Assembly: GCA_027488865.1 (NCBI GenBank)
Contig: JAIYAU010000042.1
Span: 1-64,000, forward strand
Reading direction: 5' to 3'
DNA: 64,000 bases
Origin: Cytophagaceae bacterium
Lineage (GTDB): Bacteria > Bacteroidota > Bacteroidia > Cytophagales > UBA9547
Positions 56,785-64,000 of this stretch are shown here, one piece after another; positions within the stretch are counted from its first letter, which is position 1; each line of letters begins with the position of its first letter. Position numbers and translations under genes: made by a program. The notes below the pieces were generated by a model. It was not told where the DNA came from. It was given only the letters and a program-made list of their open reading frames with translations, and searched no databases.

Positions 56785-58389
56785 ATGGCAGGCGGTAAAG
56801 AAACACCGAGGCAAAAACTTATAGGTATAATGTACCTAATCCTATTGGCGCTTCTTGCATTGCAAGTAAGTTCCGCCATCATGGAGAAATTTAAGTTTTT
56901 GGATGATAGTTTGCAATATGCTAACTCTACAGCTGAGAGTAACAATGGTAATTTGGAAAAATCTATTGAGAAAGCAGTTGCAGATAATGGTAATAAAGCA
57001 GCGGATAGAGCTGTTTTAGAAAAATGTAAGGGAGTTCGCAAAGAGGCAACTGAAATTAAAACTTACATTGATAAGTTGAGAGAGGAAATAATCGTTAAGA
57101 CTGGCGGTTTGGAAGATCCAGACGATAGGAATTCTATGTACAAAGGTGCAAAAGATGAAGGAACTATCGAAGATTTAATGATTGGTCTTAAAAAAGCTGA
57201 AGAACTTAAAAAGGAGATCAATAAGTATTGTGATGATCTTAAGAAAGTTACCGGTAAAAATGATTTTGGTTATATAGCTCTAGATGCAAAAGATGATCCT
57301 CGTATTAGCGCAAAGTCTGATCAGAAAAAGAAAGATTTTGGCGAGTTGAATTTTACACATACACCAATGGTAGCTGCTATGGCTGTATTAAGTAACATGG
57401 AGGCTGAAGTTTTAAAATATGAGTCTAGAGCTTTAGGCGATTTAGCGGAACAAGTAGGTGCTACAGAAATCAAATTTGATAAAATATTAGCAATGTACCG
57501 TGCTGAATCTAATACTGTGGTTGCTGGTACAAAGTATAAGGCTGATATATTCTTAGGTGCCTCTTCTTCTACACTTACCCCGGTCGTTTCTGCTGAAGGA
57601 CGCTCTGTTAACGTAAAAGATGGTATAGGTAAATTGGAATTCACCGCGTCGGGTGGAGCTTACGACAAAGATGGCTTTGCTAAAAAAGTTTGGAATGGTA
57701 AGATTACTATCAAAAACAAGGGTAAGGATACAACATTTACCGTTAAAGGTGAGTATAGGGTAGCTAAACCGTTTGTGGATCTTCAAGCTGCTTCTGTAAC
57801 TGCGTTATACAGAAACTGTGGTAATGAATTAAAACTTTCTTGTCCTCCGTTAGGTCCGGATTTCAAGCCTACTTATGGTGGTTCTTCCGGAGGAGAGTTC
57901 ATCCCAGGTGCTGAACCAGGTAAAGTTGTTGTTGTTCCTAACACACCTGAGGTTAAGTTAAGAATAACAAGTGGTGGAAACTTCTTAGATGAGAAGGTGT
58001 TTAAAGTGAGACTTGTGCCTAGACCAAACATTAAACTAATGAATGGTGCTGCTGAGGTTGATGAGAAAAGAGGTATTACAGGTACTCCTCCATCTACACT
58101 TACAGTAAAAGTAATACCTGATGAAAGTTTCTTACAATTTTTGCCTAAAGATGCTCGTTATAACGTTTCTGAGGTCGAGGTTATTTATGTAAGAGGTAAA
58201 CGTCCAATGGGTGGTGCTCGTACTTTCAATTCAGGTCAATTGGATATTAGAAGTATGTTGCCTCCAGGTGGTACTAAAGAAGGTGATAGAATTGTTGTGG
58301 ATGTTAAAACAGTGCAACGAGCTAACTTCAAAAATCAAATCGAAAAGGTTAATTTAGGTACTGTAATAAAGAACGTGGCTCTTAACTAA
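56785..58389 (+). CDS. gldM: GldM, T9SS motor shaft protein
   Basis: A 534-aa protein: a single N-terminal helix (LIGIMYLILLALLALQVSSA, 12-31), a helical first periplasmic domain (about 35-220), and three beta-rich domains up to the C-terminus. This is the architecture of the GldM/PorM dimeric shaft that spans the periplasm and touches the GldK/N ring. Start and length are normal. It follows gldL after 48 bases. Confidence 0.96.
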   Translation: MAGGKETPRQKLIGIMYLILLALLALQVSSAIMEKFKFLDDSLQYANSTAESNNGNLEKSIEKAVADNGNKAADRAVLEKCKGVRKEATEIKTYIDKLREEIIVKTGGLEDPDDRNSMYKGAKDEGTIEDLMIGLKKAEELKKEINKYCDDLKKVTGKNDFGYIALDAKDDPRISAKSDQKKKDFGELNFTHTPMVAAMAVLSNMEAEVLKYESRALGDLAEQVGATEIKFDKILAMYRAESNTVVAGTKYKADIFLGASSSTLTPVVSAEGRSVNVKDGIGKLEFTASGGAYDKDGFAKKVWNGKITIKNKGKDTTFTVKGEYRVAKPFVDLQAASVTALYRNCGNELKLSCPPLGPDFKPTYGGSSGGEFIPGAEPGKVVVVPNTPEVKLRITSGGNFLDEKVFKVRLVPRPNIKLMNGAAEVDEKRGITGTPPSTLTVKVIPDESFLQFLPKDARYNVSEVEVIYVRGKRPMGGARTFNSGQLDIRSMLPPGGTKEGDRIVVDVKTVQRANFKNQIEKVNLGTVIKNVALN

Positions 58390-58425
58390 TCTAGTTAATT
58401 AATTATCTGTGTTAAATATATTTGT

Positions 58426-59250
58426 ATGAAAAAGTTGTTGTTTCTTTTCTTAGCGGTGTCAATCACCTCGTTAGTTGCACAGGAGAATTCAGGTTTCAAT
58501 CCTAATTCTGTAAGACCAATTCATTCGTCTGACATCATGTACAAAAAAACTGTCATGAGAGCGATTGACTTGCGTGAAAAACAAAATAAATCCTTGTTTG
58601 CCTTGAATAAAGAGGTGACTAGAATTATTATGGACGCTGTAAAAGAAGGAAAACTTAAGGCATATTCTTCTGATTCACTTGATTTGGGTAAGTTGTACAC
58701 AAAGGAGGAGTTTATTGAGAAAACTAAAATTCCTAGTGAAACTCCTGACTTAACACCTGAAGAGATTGAATTTCAAAAGTCTCAGGCTCAAGATAACGTT
58801 TTTGGTGCTAATACTACACCGGTAAATACAGTTAACTACTATTCACCAACACAATTGTATCAGATGGAGTTGGTTGAGGATTTCTTGTTTGATAAACAAC
58901 GTTCTCGTGTTTATTATGATATCCAATCCGTAACCATGAAGATTCCTGCTGAGTTTAACGTGAAAGGTTATGAGCAGCCAATAGCTACTTTTAAATACAA
59001 AGATTTAGTGGAGGTATTCAAAAAGGATCCAAGAGCGCTTTGGTTCAATCCTGAAAATGATCAAGAACATAGAAATATGGCTGATGCCTTTGATTTAAGA
59101 CTATTTAGCTCTTATATTATTAAAGTTTCCAATCCAGATAATTTTATGATACAGGATATCTATAGTGAAAGTGCTAAACAAGGTATTATGGCTTCTTATT
59201 GGGCTGCTAATCAGTTAATGGAATACGAACACAATTTGTGGGAGTTCTAG
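58426..59250 (+). CDS. gldN: GldN, T9SS ring protein
   Basis: A 274-aa periplasmic protein with signal peptide (1-19, ending LVAQE). It opens with NPNSVRPIHSSDIMYKKTVMRAIDLREKQN-type family sequence (shortened here to its key words NSVRPI, DIMYK and IDLREKQN). The core has LYQMELVEDFLFDKQRSRVY and ALWFNPENDQEH, as in GldN/PorN. It forms the ring with GldK. A strong terminator 30 bases after the stop ends the operon. Confidence 0.95.
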   Translation: MKKLLFLFLAVSITSLVAQENSGFNPNSVRPIHSSDIMYKKTVMRAIDLREKQNKSLFALNKEVTRIIMDAVKEGKLKAYSSDSLDLGKLYTKEEFIEKTKIPSETPDLTPEEIEFQKSQAQDNVFGANTTPVNTVNYYSPTQLYQMELVEDFLFDKQRSRVYYDIQSVTMKIPAEFNVKGYEQPIATFKYKDLVEVFKKDPRALWFNPENDQEHRNMADAFDLRLFSSYIIKVSNPDNFMIQDIYSESAKQGIMASYWAANQLMEYEHNLWEF

Positions 59251-59279
59251 CTGATCGTAGCTGATAATGTTTTGAATGA

Positions 59280-59307
59280 GGGCGGCTTTAATAGCCGCCC
59301 TTTTTTT
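59280..59307 (+). terminator. Rho-independent terminator after gldN
   Basis: GGGCGGC (59280-59286) and GCCGCCC (59294-59300) form a GC-rich stem, followed by seven T (59301-59307). It ends the gldKLMN transcript. The convergent MGMT gene stops shortly after it, at 59320. Confidence 0.93.
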
Positions 59308-59319
59308 ATTTATTAATAT

Positions 59320-59784
59320 TTATAGTAAGTTAACTCCTTCGTGCTTTAGTAGCCATTCTTTACGCCAAAGTCCGCCTCCATATCCTGTTAGTTTTCCATT
59401 GGTACCAATTACTCTATGGCATGGGATGACAATATATAGTGAATTACTTCCTACCGCTGCTCCTATAGCTCTTACTGATTTTGGGTTGTTTAATTTATTA
59501 GCAAGTGTTAGGTAAGTTTCGCTGCTTCCTTGAGGAATTTTATATATTAGGTTCCAAACCTTTTTTTGAAAATCTGTACCATATAGTATGATTGGTACAT
59601 CAAATGTGGTTAAAGTTCCATCAAAATAGGCTGATAATTGTTGTTTAAATTGTTCTATGATTTGATTAGTATGTATTTTATTCCATTTAGAATTATCATC
59701 CTGAAATACTATTGACAAGATACCTTCATTAGAAGCTGTTATTTGTAATTTACCTATGGGGCTGTTGTAGTAATCGTAATACAT
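59320..59784 (-). CDS. ogt: Methylated-DNA-protein cysteine methyltransferase
   Basis: A 154-aa suicide DNA-repair enzyme. The active-site motif IPCHRVIG has Cys122; the helix-turn-helix entry FQKKVWNLIYKIPQGSSETY and the Asn-Arg-Ala region VRAIGAAVGSN are intact. It removes methyl groups from O6-alkylguanine. It has no Ada-type N-terminal domain. Its ATG overlaps the stop of the upstream nucleoid protein gene (TAATG), so the two are co-translated. Confidence 0.95.
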   Translation of the reverse strand: MYYDYYNSPIGKLQITASNEGILSIVFQDDNSKWNKIHTNQIIEQFKQQLSAYFDGTLTTFDVPIILYGTDFQKKVWNLIYKIPQGSSETYLTLANKLNNPKSVRAIGAAVGSNSLYIVIPCHRVIGTNGKLTGYGGGLWRKEWLLKHEGVNLL

Positions 59785-60827
59785 TAAAATTCGGTTTTGA
59801 ACATGAGTCTGTAATAGTTCATGCCAGTTGCAGGATCAATTCCTTTTTCTATAAGATCTCGATTGCCGTGCACATAAATATGAAAGTTCTTATCCAGTTT
59901 AATCACACTTTTGAATATTTTTTTGTAGTTTTTAACTGCAGGTTGTGAAATATTAAATTCGTCAGTAATTTTTGCTTCCGTTTCTTCTTGATACTTTTCT
60001 TTGTATTCATCAAATAAGTCGAAAATTTCTGGTTGTTGAATTACTTCCTGTTTAAATTGTTCTACATCAAATACTTCCTTCTCTTCAAAAAATTTAGATG
60101 ATTTATTTAAAAATGATACTTCGTCAACCCGGTCTGTTTTGAATTCTTCCTTAAGTTTATCATTAAAGAAGTTTTTACACATTTTCATATAGTTTTCGGT
60201 ATAGTAAAAATTGTCTTCTCGTGGTTTGGCTCCTATAAATTCTTCTTTCCAATATCGGGCTTCGTCGCTTTTGTTATCAATGAGGCACACTTTATAGCCC
60301 ATTTCTTTTTCGGTATTAAAAATGAGGCATCCTTTATCAAGTTTGTTAATATTGATTCCCTGTTCGTAGTCAATTGCGTAGTTATCTCCAGTAGGATAAA
60401 CTTTCAAAAACGTTTCTTTGGATTCAGATTTAAATAATCCAACGGCCTGTAACACCTCATCGTCCACAAAACATTCTCCAAGCTTTACTACGTACAATTC
60501 ACCACCTGTTATTCTGGGATGGATAGATTTGTCATAAAGGTGTTTGGCCAAATTTTGTGATTGTGTTAATAGTTCGTCCTCATTTTCAAAAATTGCTGTT
60601 ACATATTCAAAAACATTGTTTTGTGACAATTCTTCCGCATGGTATAAGTTAAAAAATGGAGTATTTTTAAATGCGGAAAGAAAATACTTTAGTATTAAAG
60701 TTCTCACCGTTTCGTCCTCAATCAACAAAGGAGTGTTTGATAAATTTATTCCCTCATTTTGAAGATTATTGCCAACTTTATGCACGCATAAACCTTCAAG
60801 TACCGTTTGTGATAAGTTAATTGCCAT
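59784..60827 (-). CDS. Nucleoid-associated protein, NdpA-like
   Basis: A 347-aa cytosolic protein. VCVHKVGNNLQNEG-type opening (LCVHKVGNNLQNEGI), a central acidic region with CLIFNTEKEMGYKVCLID and ARYWKEEFIGAKPREDNFYY, and the end KLDKNFHIYVHGNRDLIEKG fit the Bacteroidota NdpA/37-kDa nucleoid-associated family. Such proteins bind DNA, but their exact role is unclear. It is coupled to the MGMT gene, which hints at shared expression in repair. Confidence 0.85.
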   Translation of the reverse strand: MAINLSQTVLEGLCVHKVGNNLQNEGINLSNTPLLIEDETVRTLILKYFLSAFKNTPFFNLYHAEELSQNNVFEYVTAIFENEDELLTQSQNLAKHLYDKSIHPRITGGELYVVKLGECFVDDEVLQAVGLFKSESKETFLKVYPTGDNYAIDYEQGININKLDKGCLIFNTEKEMGYKVCLIDNKSDEARYWKEEFIGAKPREDNFYYTENYMKMCKNFFNDKLKEEFKTDRVDEVSFLNKSSKFFEEKEVFDVEQFKQEVIQQPEIFDLFDEYKEKYQEETEAKITDEFNISQPAVKNYKKIFKSVIKLDKNFHIYVHGNRDLIEKGIDPATGMNYYRLMFKTEF

Positions 60828-60912
60828 CTATGATTTATTGCAGATTATATTTTTGAAATAGCAAATTTAATGTTTATTTATCCTAAAATTGTAACAATAT
60901 TATTAATCGTAA

Positions 60913-61299
60913 ATGGTCGTGGAAGATAGAATTACCAATTCAATAACTAGACATTTTAAAACAATTTTTCCATTTAGGATGAATCATCATGAAACACTTT
61001 TTGGTGGTTTTGCTCTCCAATGGATGGATGAAGTAGCCTTTATCACTGCTACTCGCTTTTGCAGACAGAGATTGGTGACTGTGTCATCTGATAAAGTCGA
61101 TTTCTTACTTCCTATACATATGGGTGATTTTGCAGAAGTGGTCGGCAAAATCCATCATATAGGAAATTCTAGTTTAAAGGTTTTGGTTGAAGTTTATATT
61201 GAAAAGATGTATGAAGATGGTCGTCAGTTGGCCATTTCGGGGGTTTTTTCATTTGTTGCCCTAGGGGAGGATAATAAACCGGAGAAGATAAAGAAATAG
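60913..61299 (+). CDS. Acyl-CoA thioesterase, hotdog fold
   Basis: A 128-aa hotdog-fold protein of the YciA/BFIT type. NHHETLFGGFALQWMDEVAFI holds the catalytic Asp (in WMDE) and the CoA-binding Asn-His; SDKVDFLLPIHMGDFAEVVGK is the second conserved block. It probably hydrolyses medium- or long-chain acyl-CoA. It is divergent from the NdpA-like gene with 85 bases between them. Confidence 0.9.
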   Translation: MVVEDRITNSITRHFKTIFPFRMNHHETLFGGFALQWMDEVAFITATRFCRQRLVTVSSDKVDFLLPIHMGDFAEVVGKIHHIGNSSLKVLVEVYIEKMYEDGRQLAISGVFSFVALGEDNKPEKIKK

Positions 61300-61394
61300 G
61301 CAATTTTCGAAATTATTTTATTTTTCCACCTATTTTTAGTAAACTGGCACTTTCTTTGGATTGTTATATGTTACAAGTTCAAATTATTAAGTTT

Positions 61395-62804
61395 ATGAAA
61401 TTTAAATTGGTCTTTTTATTATTGTTTTCTGCTTTTATTGTTAATTATAGGACATTAGCTGCTAAGCCTCTGCCTGACCAGTATGAGATTAAATTAAGAG
61501 TGAATGGTATAAAAGATACTGTATGTTACCTTGCCAACTATTACGGCGATAAGCAATATTTAAAAGATACTGCAGAAGTGGACAATAAGGGCAATTTTAC
61601 ATTTACTGGCAAGGAGAAATTGCCAGGTGGTATTTACTTGGTGGTGTTACCTGGAAAAAGATATTTTGAGATAGTAATTGCAGACGTTCAGTTTTTTTCA
61701 TTAGAAACTGATACTCTAGACTATGTCAAATATATGAAAGTTAAGGGGTCAAACGAGAATATTAAATTTTATGAATTTCTTAGTTTTTTAGGAGAAAAGG
61801 GCAGATTAATAGAAGGATTTAAAGCGGATATTAAGAAAAACAAGAAGGATTCTCTGGTTATTACTCAAAAAATGATTGCTGTGGATAAAGAAGTGATAGG
61901 TTTTAGAAAAGATTTTATTAAGATTAATTCTGGCCTATTTATAACCAAAGTTTTTAAAGCGTCGGAGGAAATCGAAGTTCCTGAGGCTCCAATTCTCAAA
62001 AATGGTCGCAAAGACTCAACTTTTCAATATAAATATTATAAAGCACATTATTTTGATAATATTGACTTTAGCGATGATCGCTTAATAAGAACTCCTATTT
62101 TTCATCAAAAAATCGATAAATACATCAAAACACTTGTAGCTCAAATTCCCGATTCTCTTACAAAGGAAATTGACTACGTGGTAGCTAAAGCAAAAGCTAG
62201 CAAGGAACTTTTTAAATATTGTGTTTGGTATTATAACTACACCTACGAAACAAGTAATATGATGGGAATGGATGCTATTTTCGTTCACATGGCCAAAAAG
62301 TACTATCTCACAAAAGAAGTTGACTGGATTGACTCAACCGTAAGAAAAAAGTTTGAGGAAAGAGCAAAAACACTTGACCCGCTACTACTTGGCAAGGTAG
62401 CTCCAAATGCTTATTTGGCGGATACTTTAGGGAAACTTATTCCTCTATACAATGTTAAAGCTAAATACATTATCATGATTTTCTGGGATCCTAATTGTGG
62501 TCACTGTCAAAAAGAAGTACCAAAATTGGCAGAATTTCACAGAAAATATAGATCAAAAGGAATTGAAGTGTATTCTGCCAGTATTGAGCGCGACGACAAA
62601 GATTGGAAAAAATTTGTTAGAGAAAAAAAGCTAGACACTTTCATAAATGTGTGGGATAAATTTACTTATACCGATTTTAGAAATGTCTGGGACATATATA
62701 GCACGCCGGTAATTTATATTTTAGATGAAAATAAAAAAATATTGGCAAAAAGATTAGGGGTTGATCAGTTAGAAGACTTTTTTATCAAAGGACTTAAACT
62801 CTAA
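61395..62804 (+). CDS. Thioredoxin-like protein with DUF4369/DUF5106 layout
   Basis: A 469-aa exported protein; the ATG at 61395 gives the signal peptide (about 1-24, ending TLAAK), better than a TTG at 61356. Residues 30-125 form a DUF4369-like beta domain (LRVNGIKDTVCYLANYYGDK), residues 130-330 are helical (DUF5106-like), and the C-terminus is a TlpA-type thioredoxin domain with MIFWDPNCGHCQKEVPKL (Cys368 and Cys371) and the cis-Pro loop IYSTPVIYILDENK. It is likely a periplasmic thiol reductase. A hairpin terminator follows the stop. Confidence 0.9.
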   Translation: MKFKLVFLLLFSAFIVNYRTLAAKPLPDQYEIKLRVNGIKDTVCYLANYYGDKQYLKDTAEVDNKGNFTFTGKEKLPGGIYLVVLPGKRYFEIVIADVQFFSLETDTLDYVKYMKVKGSNENIKFYEFLSFLGEKGRLIEGFKADIKKNKKDSLVITQKMIAVDKEVIGFRKDFIKINSGLFITKVFKASEEIEVPEAPILKNGRKDSTFQYKYYKAHYFDNIDFSDDRLIRTPIFHQKIDKYIKTLVAQIPDSLTKEIDYVVAKAKASKELFKYCVWYYNYTYETSNMMGMDAIFVHMAKKYYLTKEVDWIDSTVRKKFEERAKTLDPLLLGKVAPNAYLADTLGKLIPLYNVKAKYIIMIFWDPNCGHCQKEVPKLAEFHRKYRSKGIEVYSASIERDDKDWKKFVREKKLDTFINVWDKFTYTDFRNVWDIYSTPVIYILDENKKILAKRLGVDQLEDFFIKGLKL

Positions 62805-62814
62805 CACAATAATG

Positions 62815-62844
62815 AAGGAAGGCTATATTACTATGCCTTCCTTT
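62815..62844 (+). terminator. Hairpin terminator
   Basis: AAGGAAGGC (62815-62823) pairs with GCCTTCCTT (62835-62843). Only three T follow, so the terminator is modest. Confidence 0.65.
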
Positions 62845-62972
62845 ATAAATTAATCAAAAAATAGCCTTACTTTGGGTTTTTACTTCCTTATTAGACTTCG
62901 ATTTTCTAACTTGCTTCTTTATTATTTACTTGAGTTTTATGTTGAAGACCAAGTCTATTAAGATTTAGTAAA

Positions 62973-64000
62973 ATGAACAAAATATTAGTCTATATTTCTT
63001 TATTAATTTTATCATTTTTAATCTTTTCTTGTATGACTGCTTCCAAGTATACAAAAAAGGGTAATGTAAAATTTAAAAATGGAGAATATGACTTTGCCAT
63101 TCAGTTATATCAAAGTGCTTTGTCTAAAGGCGGAATAAAAGATTACCTTAACTTTAAAATAGGAGAATCTTATAGACTTTCAAATCGTTTGGTGGAAGCT
63201 GTGCCATTTTATGAAAAGGCATTGGATAATAATAGTAAGCTAGATACAGCAGCTTATTTTTATGCCTTAGGTCTAAAATCTCAAGGAAACTATCAACAAG
63301 CCATTACTAGATTAAAAGATTATTCAGAAAACGGCAGAACATACGACTTTAGAAATAAAGCCCAGCTTGAAATTAATAATTTAAAGCAGTGGGAAGAAAT
63401 ATATGCAAAACCAACTGGTTTTTTACTTAAGAATGCTGACTATATAAATACAAAAGGGGCTGAGTTTTGTGGTTATAAATTTGATGATAATTCGCTGATA
63501 TTTAGTACTTCTAGAGGTCAGAGTAAATTGTATCGTGCCAATGGGCTTGGTTTTTTAGATTTATATAAGTATCGTTTTGATGGCTACGATGCCACAAGTG
63601 GGCAAGCGGTACCAATTGAGCCGCCTATTTACAATGAGGATACACATGAAGCATGTGCAACATATACTCCAGATGGCAATACCATTATTTTTGCTAAAAG
63701 CAATGATGGTTCTAAAAAAGGCCGCAAAGAAACTGATTTGTACATCAGCTATTTTCGCAATGCACAATGGACCGCTCCTAAGTTAATGAAAATTAATGTG
63801 GATGGATATTGGACTTCAACTCCAATGTTATCAAAGGATGGACAAACATTGTACTTTAGTTCGAATAGAAGAGGTGGGAATGGAGGAATAGATTTATACA
63901 AAGCTACTTTAGAAAATGACACTGCTTGGACAAATGTAACTAACTTAGGATCTAAAATAAATACCATTGGAAATGAAATGTATCCATTTTTGGCGTCTAA
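62973..64000 (+). CDS. PorE-like TPR and propeller lipoprotein (partial)
   Basis: The 5' 1028 bases of an open gene cut by the window end (342 residues seen). MNKILVYISLLILSFLIFSC is a lipoprotein signal with Cys20. Residues 25-135 form TPR-like helices (YDFAIQLYQSALSKGG, EAVPFYEKALDNN, GNYQQAITRLKDY). From about 150 PD40/WD40-like propeller repeats appear (YTPDGNTIIFAKSNDG, LSKDGQTLYFSSNRRGGNGG). This order matches PorE, which anchors the T9SS to peptidoglycan through a C-terminal OmpA domain expected beyond the window. The function is inferred from architecture and the nearby porP-gldKLMN. Confidence 0.85.
   Translation, partial: MNKILVYISLLILSFLIFSCMTASKYTKKGNVKFKNGEYDFAIQLYQSALSKGGIKDYLNFKIGESYRLSNRLVEAVPFYEKALDNNSKLDTAAYFYALGLKSQGNYQQAITRLKDYSENGRTYDFRNKAQLEINNLKQWEEIYAKPTGFLLKNADYINTKGAEFCGYKFDDNSLIFSTSRGQSKLYRANGLGFLDLYKYRFDGYDATSGQAVPIEPPIYNEDTHEACATYTPDGNTIIFAKSNDGSKKGRKETDLYISYFRNAQWTAPKLMKINVDGYWTSTPMLSKDGQTLYFSSNRRGGNGGIDLYKATLENDTAWTNVTNLGSKINTIGNEMYPFLAS

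Noticed and set aside
1-64000. CRISPR arrays, rRNA and tRNA genes
   Set aside because: No regularly spaced repeats, no ribosomal RNA signature and no cloverleaf with a TTCGA-type arm was noticed in the intergenic regions.

Overview
The window is an AT-rich chromosomal segment of a Bacteroidota bacterium. The evidence is a type IX secretion system (T9SS) locus in canonical order (porP/sprF, gldK, gldL, gldM, gldN), several secreted proteins with T9SS type A or type B C-terminal sorting domains, Bacteroidota-type -7 promoter elements (TAnnTTTG), and families typical of the phylum (DUF4271 next to hemD, NdpA-like nucleoid protein, M43 and LamG secreted proteins). The order or family of the organism cannot be fixed from the sequence. 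No rRNA, tRNA or CRISPR array was seen.

Region 1 (1-7100) is accessory DNA and the most unusual part. It reads as a small, decayed integron-like cassette array. Two genes, a secreted 556-aa protein and a 365-aa Ser/Thr kinase, are each bracketed so that the first bases after a GTT junction are the exact reverse complement of the first bases of the downstream attC-like palindrome. This is the signature expected of a cassette that once existed as a circle. Two attI-like sites built around the palindrome TTACGYAATTGCGTAA each follow a degenerate 3' end of a tyrosine recombinase gene. A 250-bp palindromic repeat with attC-like ends occurs twice. Between the copies lie a relic of a T9SS sorting domain and a lone sugar-binding protein gene on the opposite strand.

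Region 2 (7100-16450) holds a small outer-membrane-like protein, an ADP-ribosylglycohydrolase, a two-gene ATPase plus DUF4435/TOPRIM operon resembling the PARIS anti-phage system, a large secreted M43-like metalloprotease, an EamA transporter and a sensor-like membrane protein.

Region 3 (16450-19450) is a very AT-rich island bounded by a 20-bp perfect inverted repeat. It carries a decayed 92-bp copy of part of uvrC and a 628-aa polytopic membrane protein. Region 4 (19530-25720, all minus strand) has a kinase-fold protein, UvrC, a voltage-gated cation channel with a Ca2+-channel-like filter, and a VWA-type membrane protein.

Region 5 (26180-38350) is one tightly coupled unit: a 3517-aa LamG/fibronectin surface protein with a type A sorting domain, a small protein with a type B (CHU_C) domain, and a PorP/SprF-like outer-membrane partner. 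Region 6 (38480-48850) is housekeeping: DedA, a GH18 protein, FKBP, thioredoxin, M16 and M20 peptidases, a TPR protein, PurM and an ABC-F ATPase. Region 7 (48900-64000) carries a BamA-like porin, a WecA/MraY-type transferase, DUF4271, HemD, the porP-gldKLMN cluster, MGMT, an NdpA-like protein, a hotdog thioesterase, a thioredoxin-fold protein, and the start of a PorE-like TPR/propeller lipoprotein cut by the window end. The T9SS machinery of region 7 is the likely exporter of the sorting-domain proteins of regions 2, 5 and 6.
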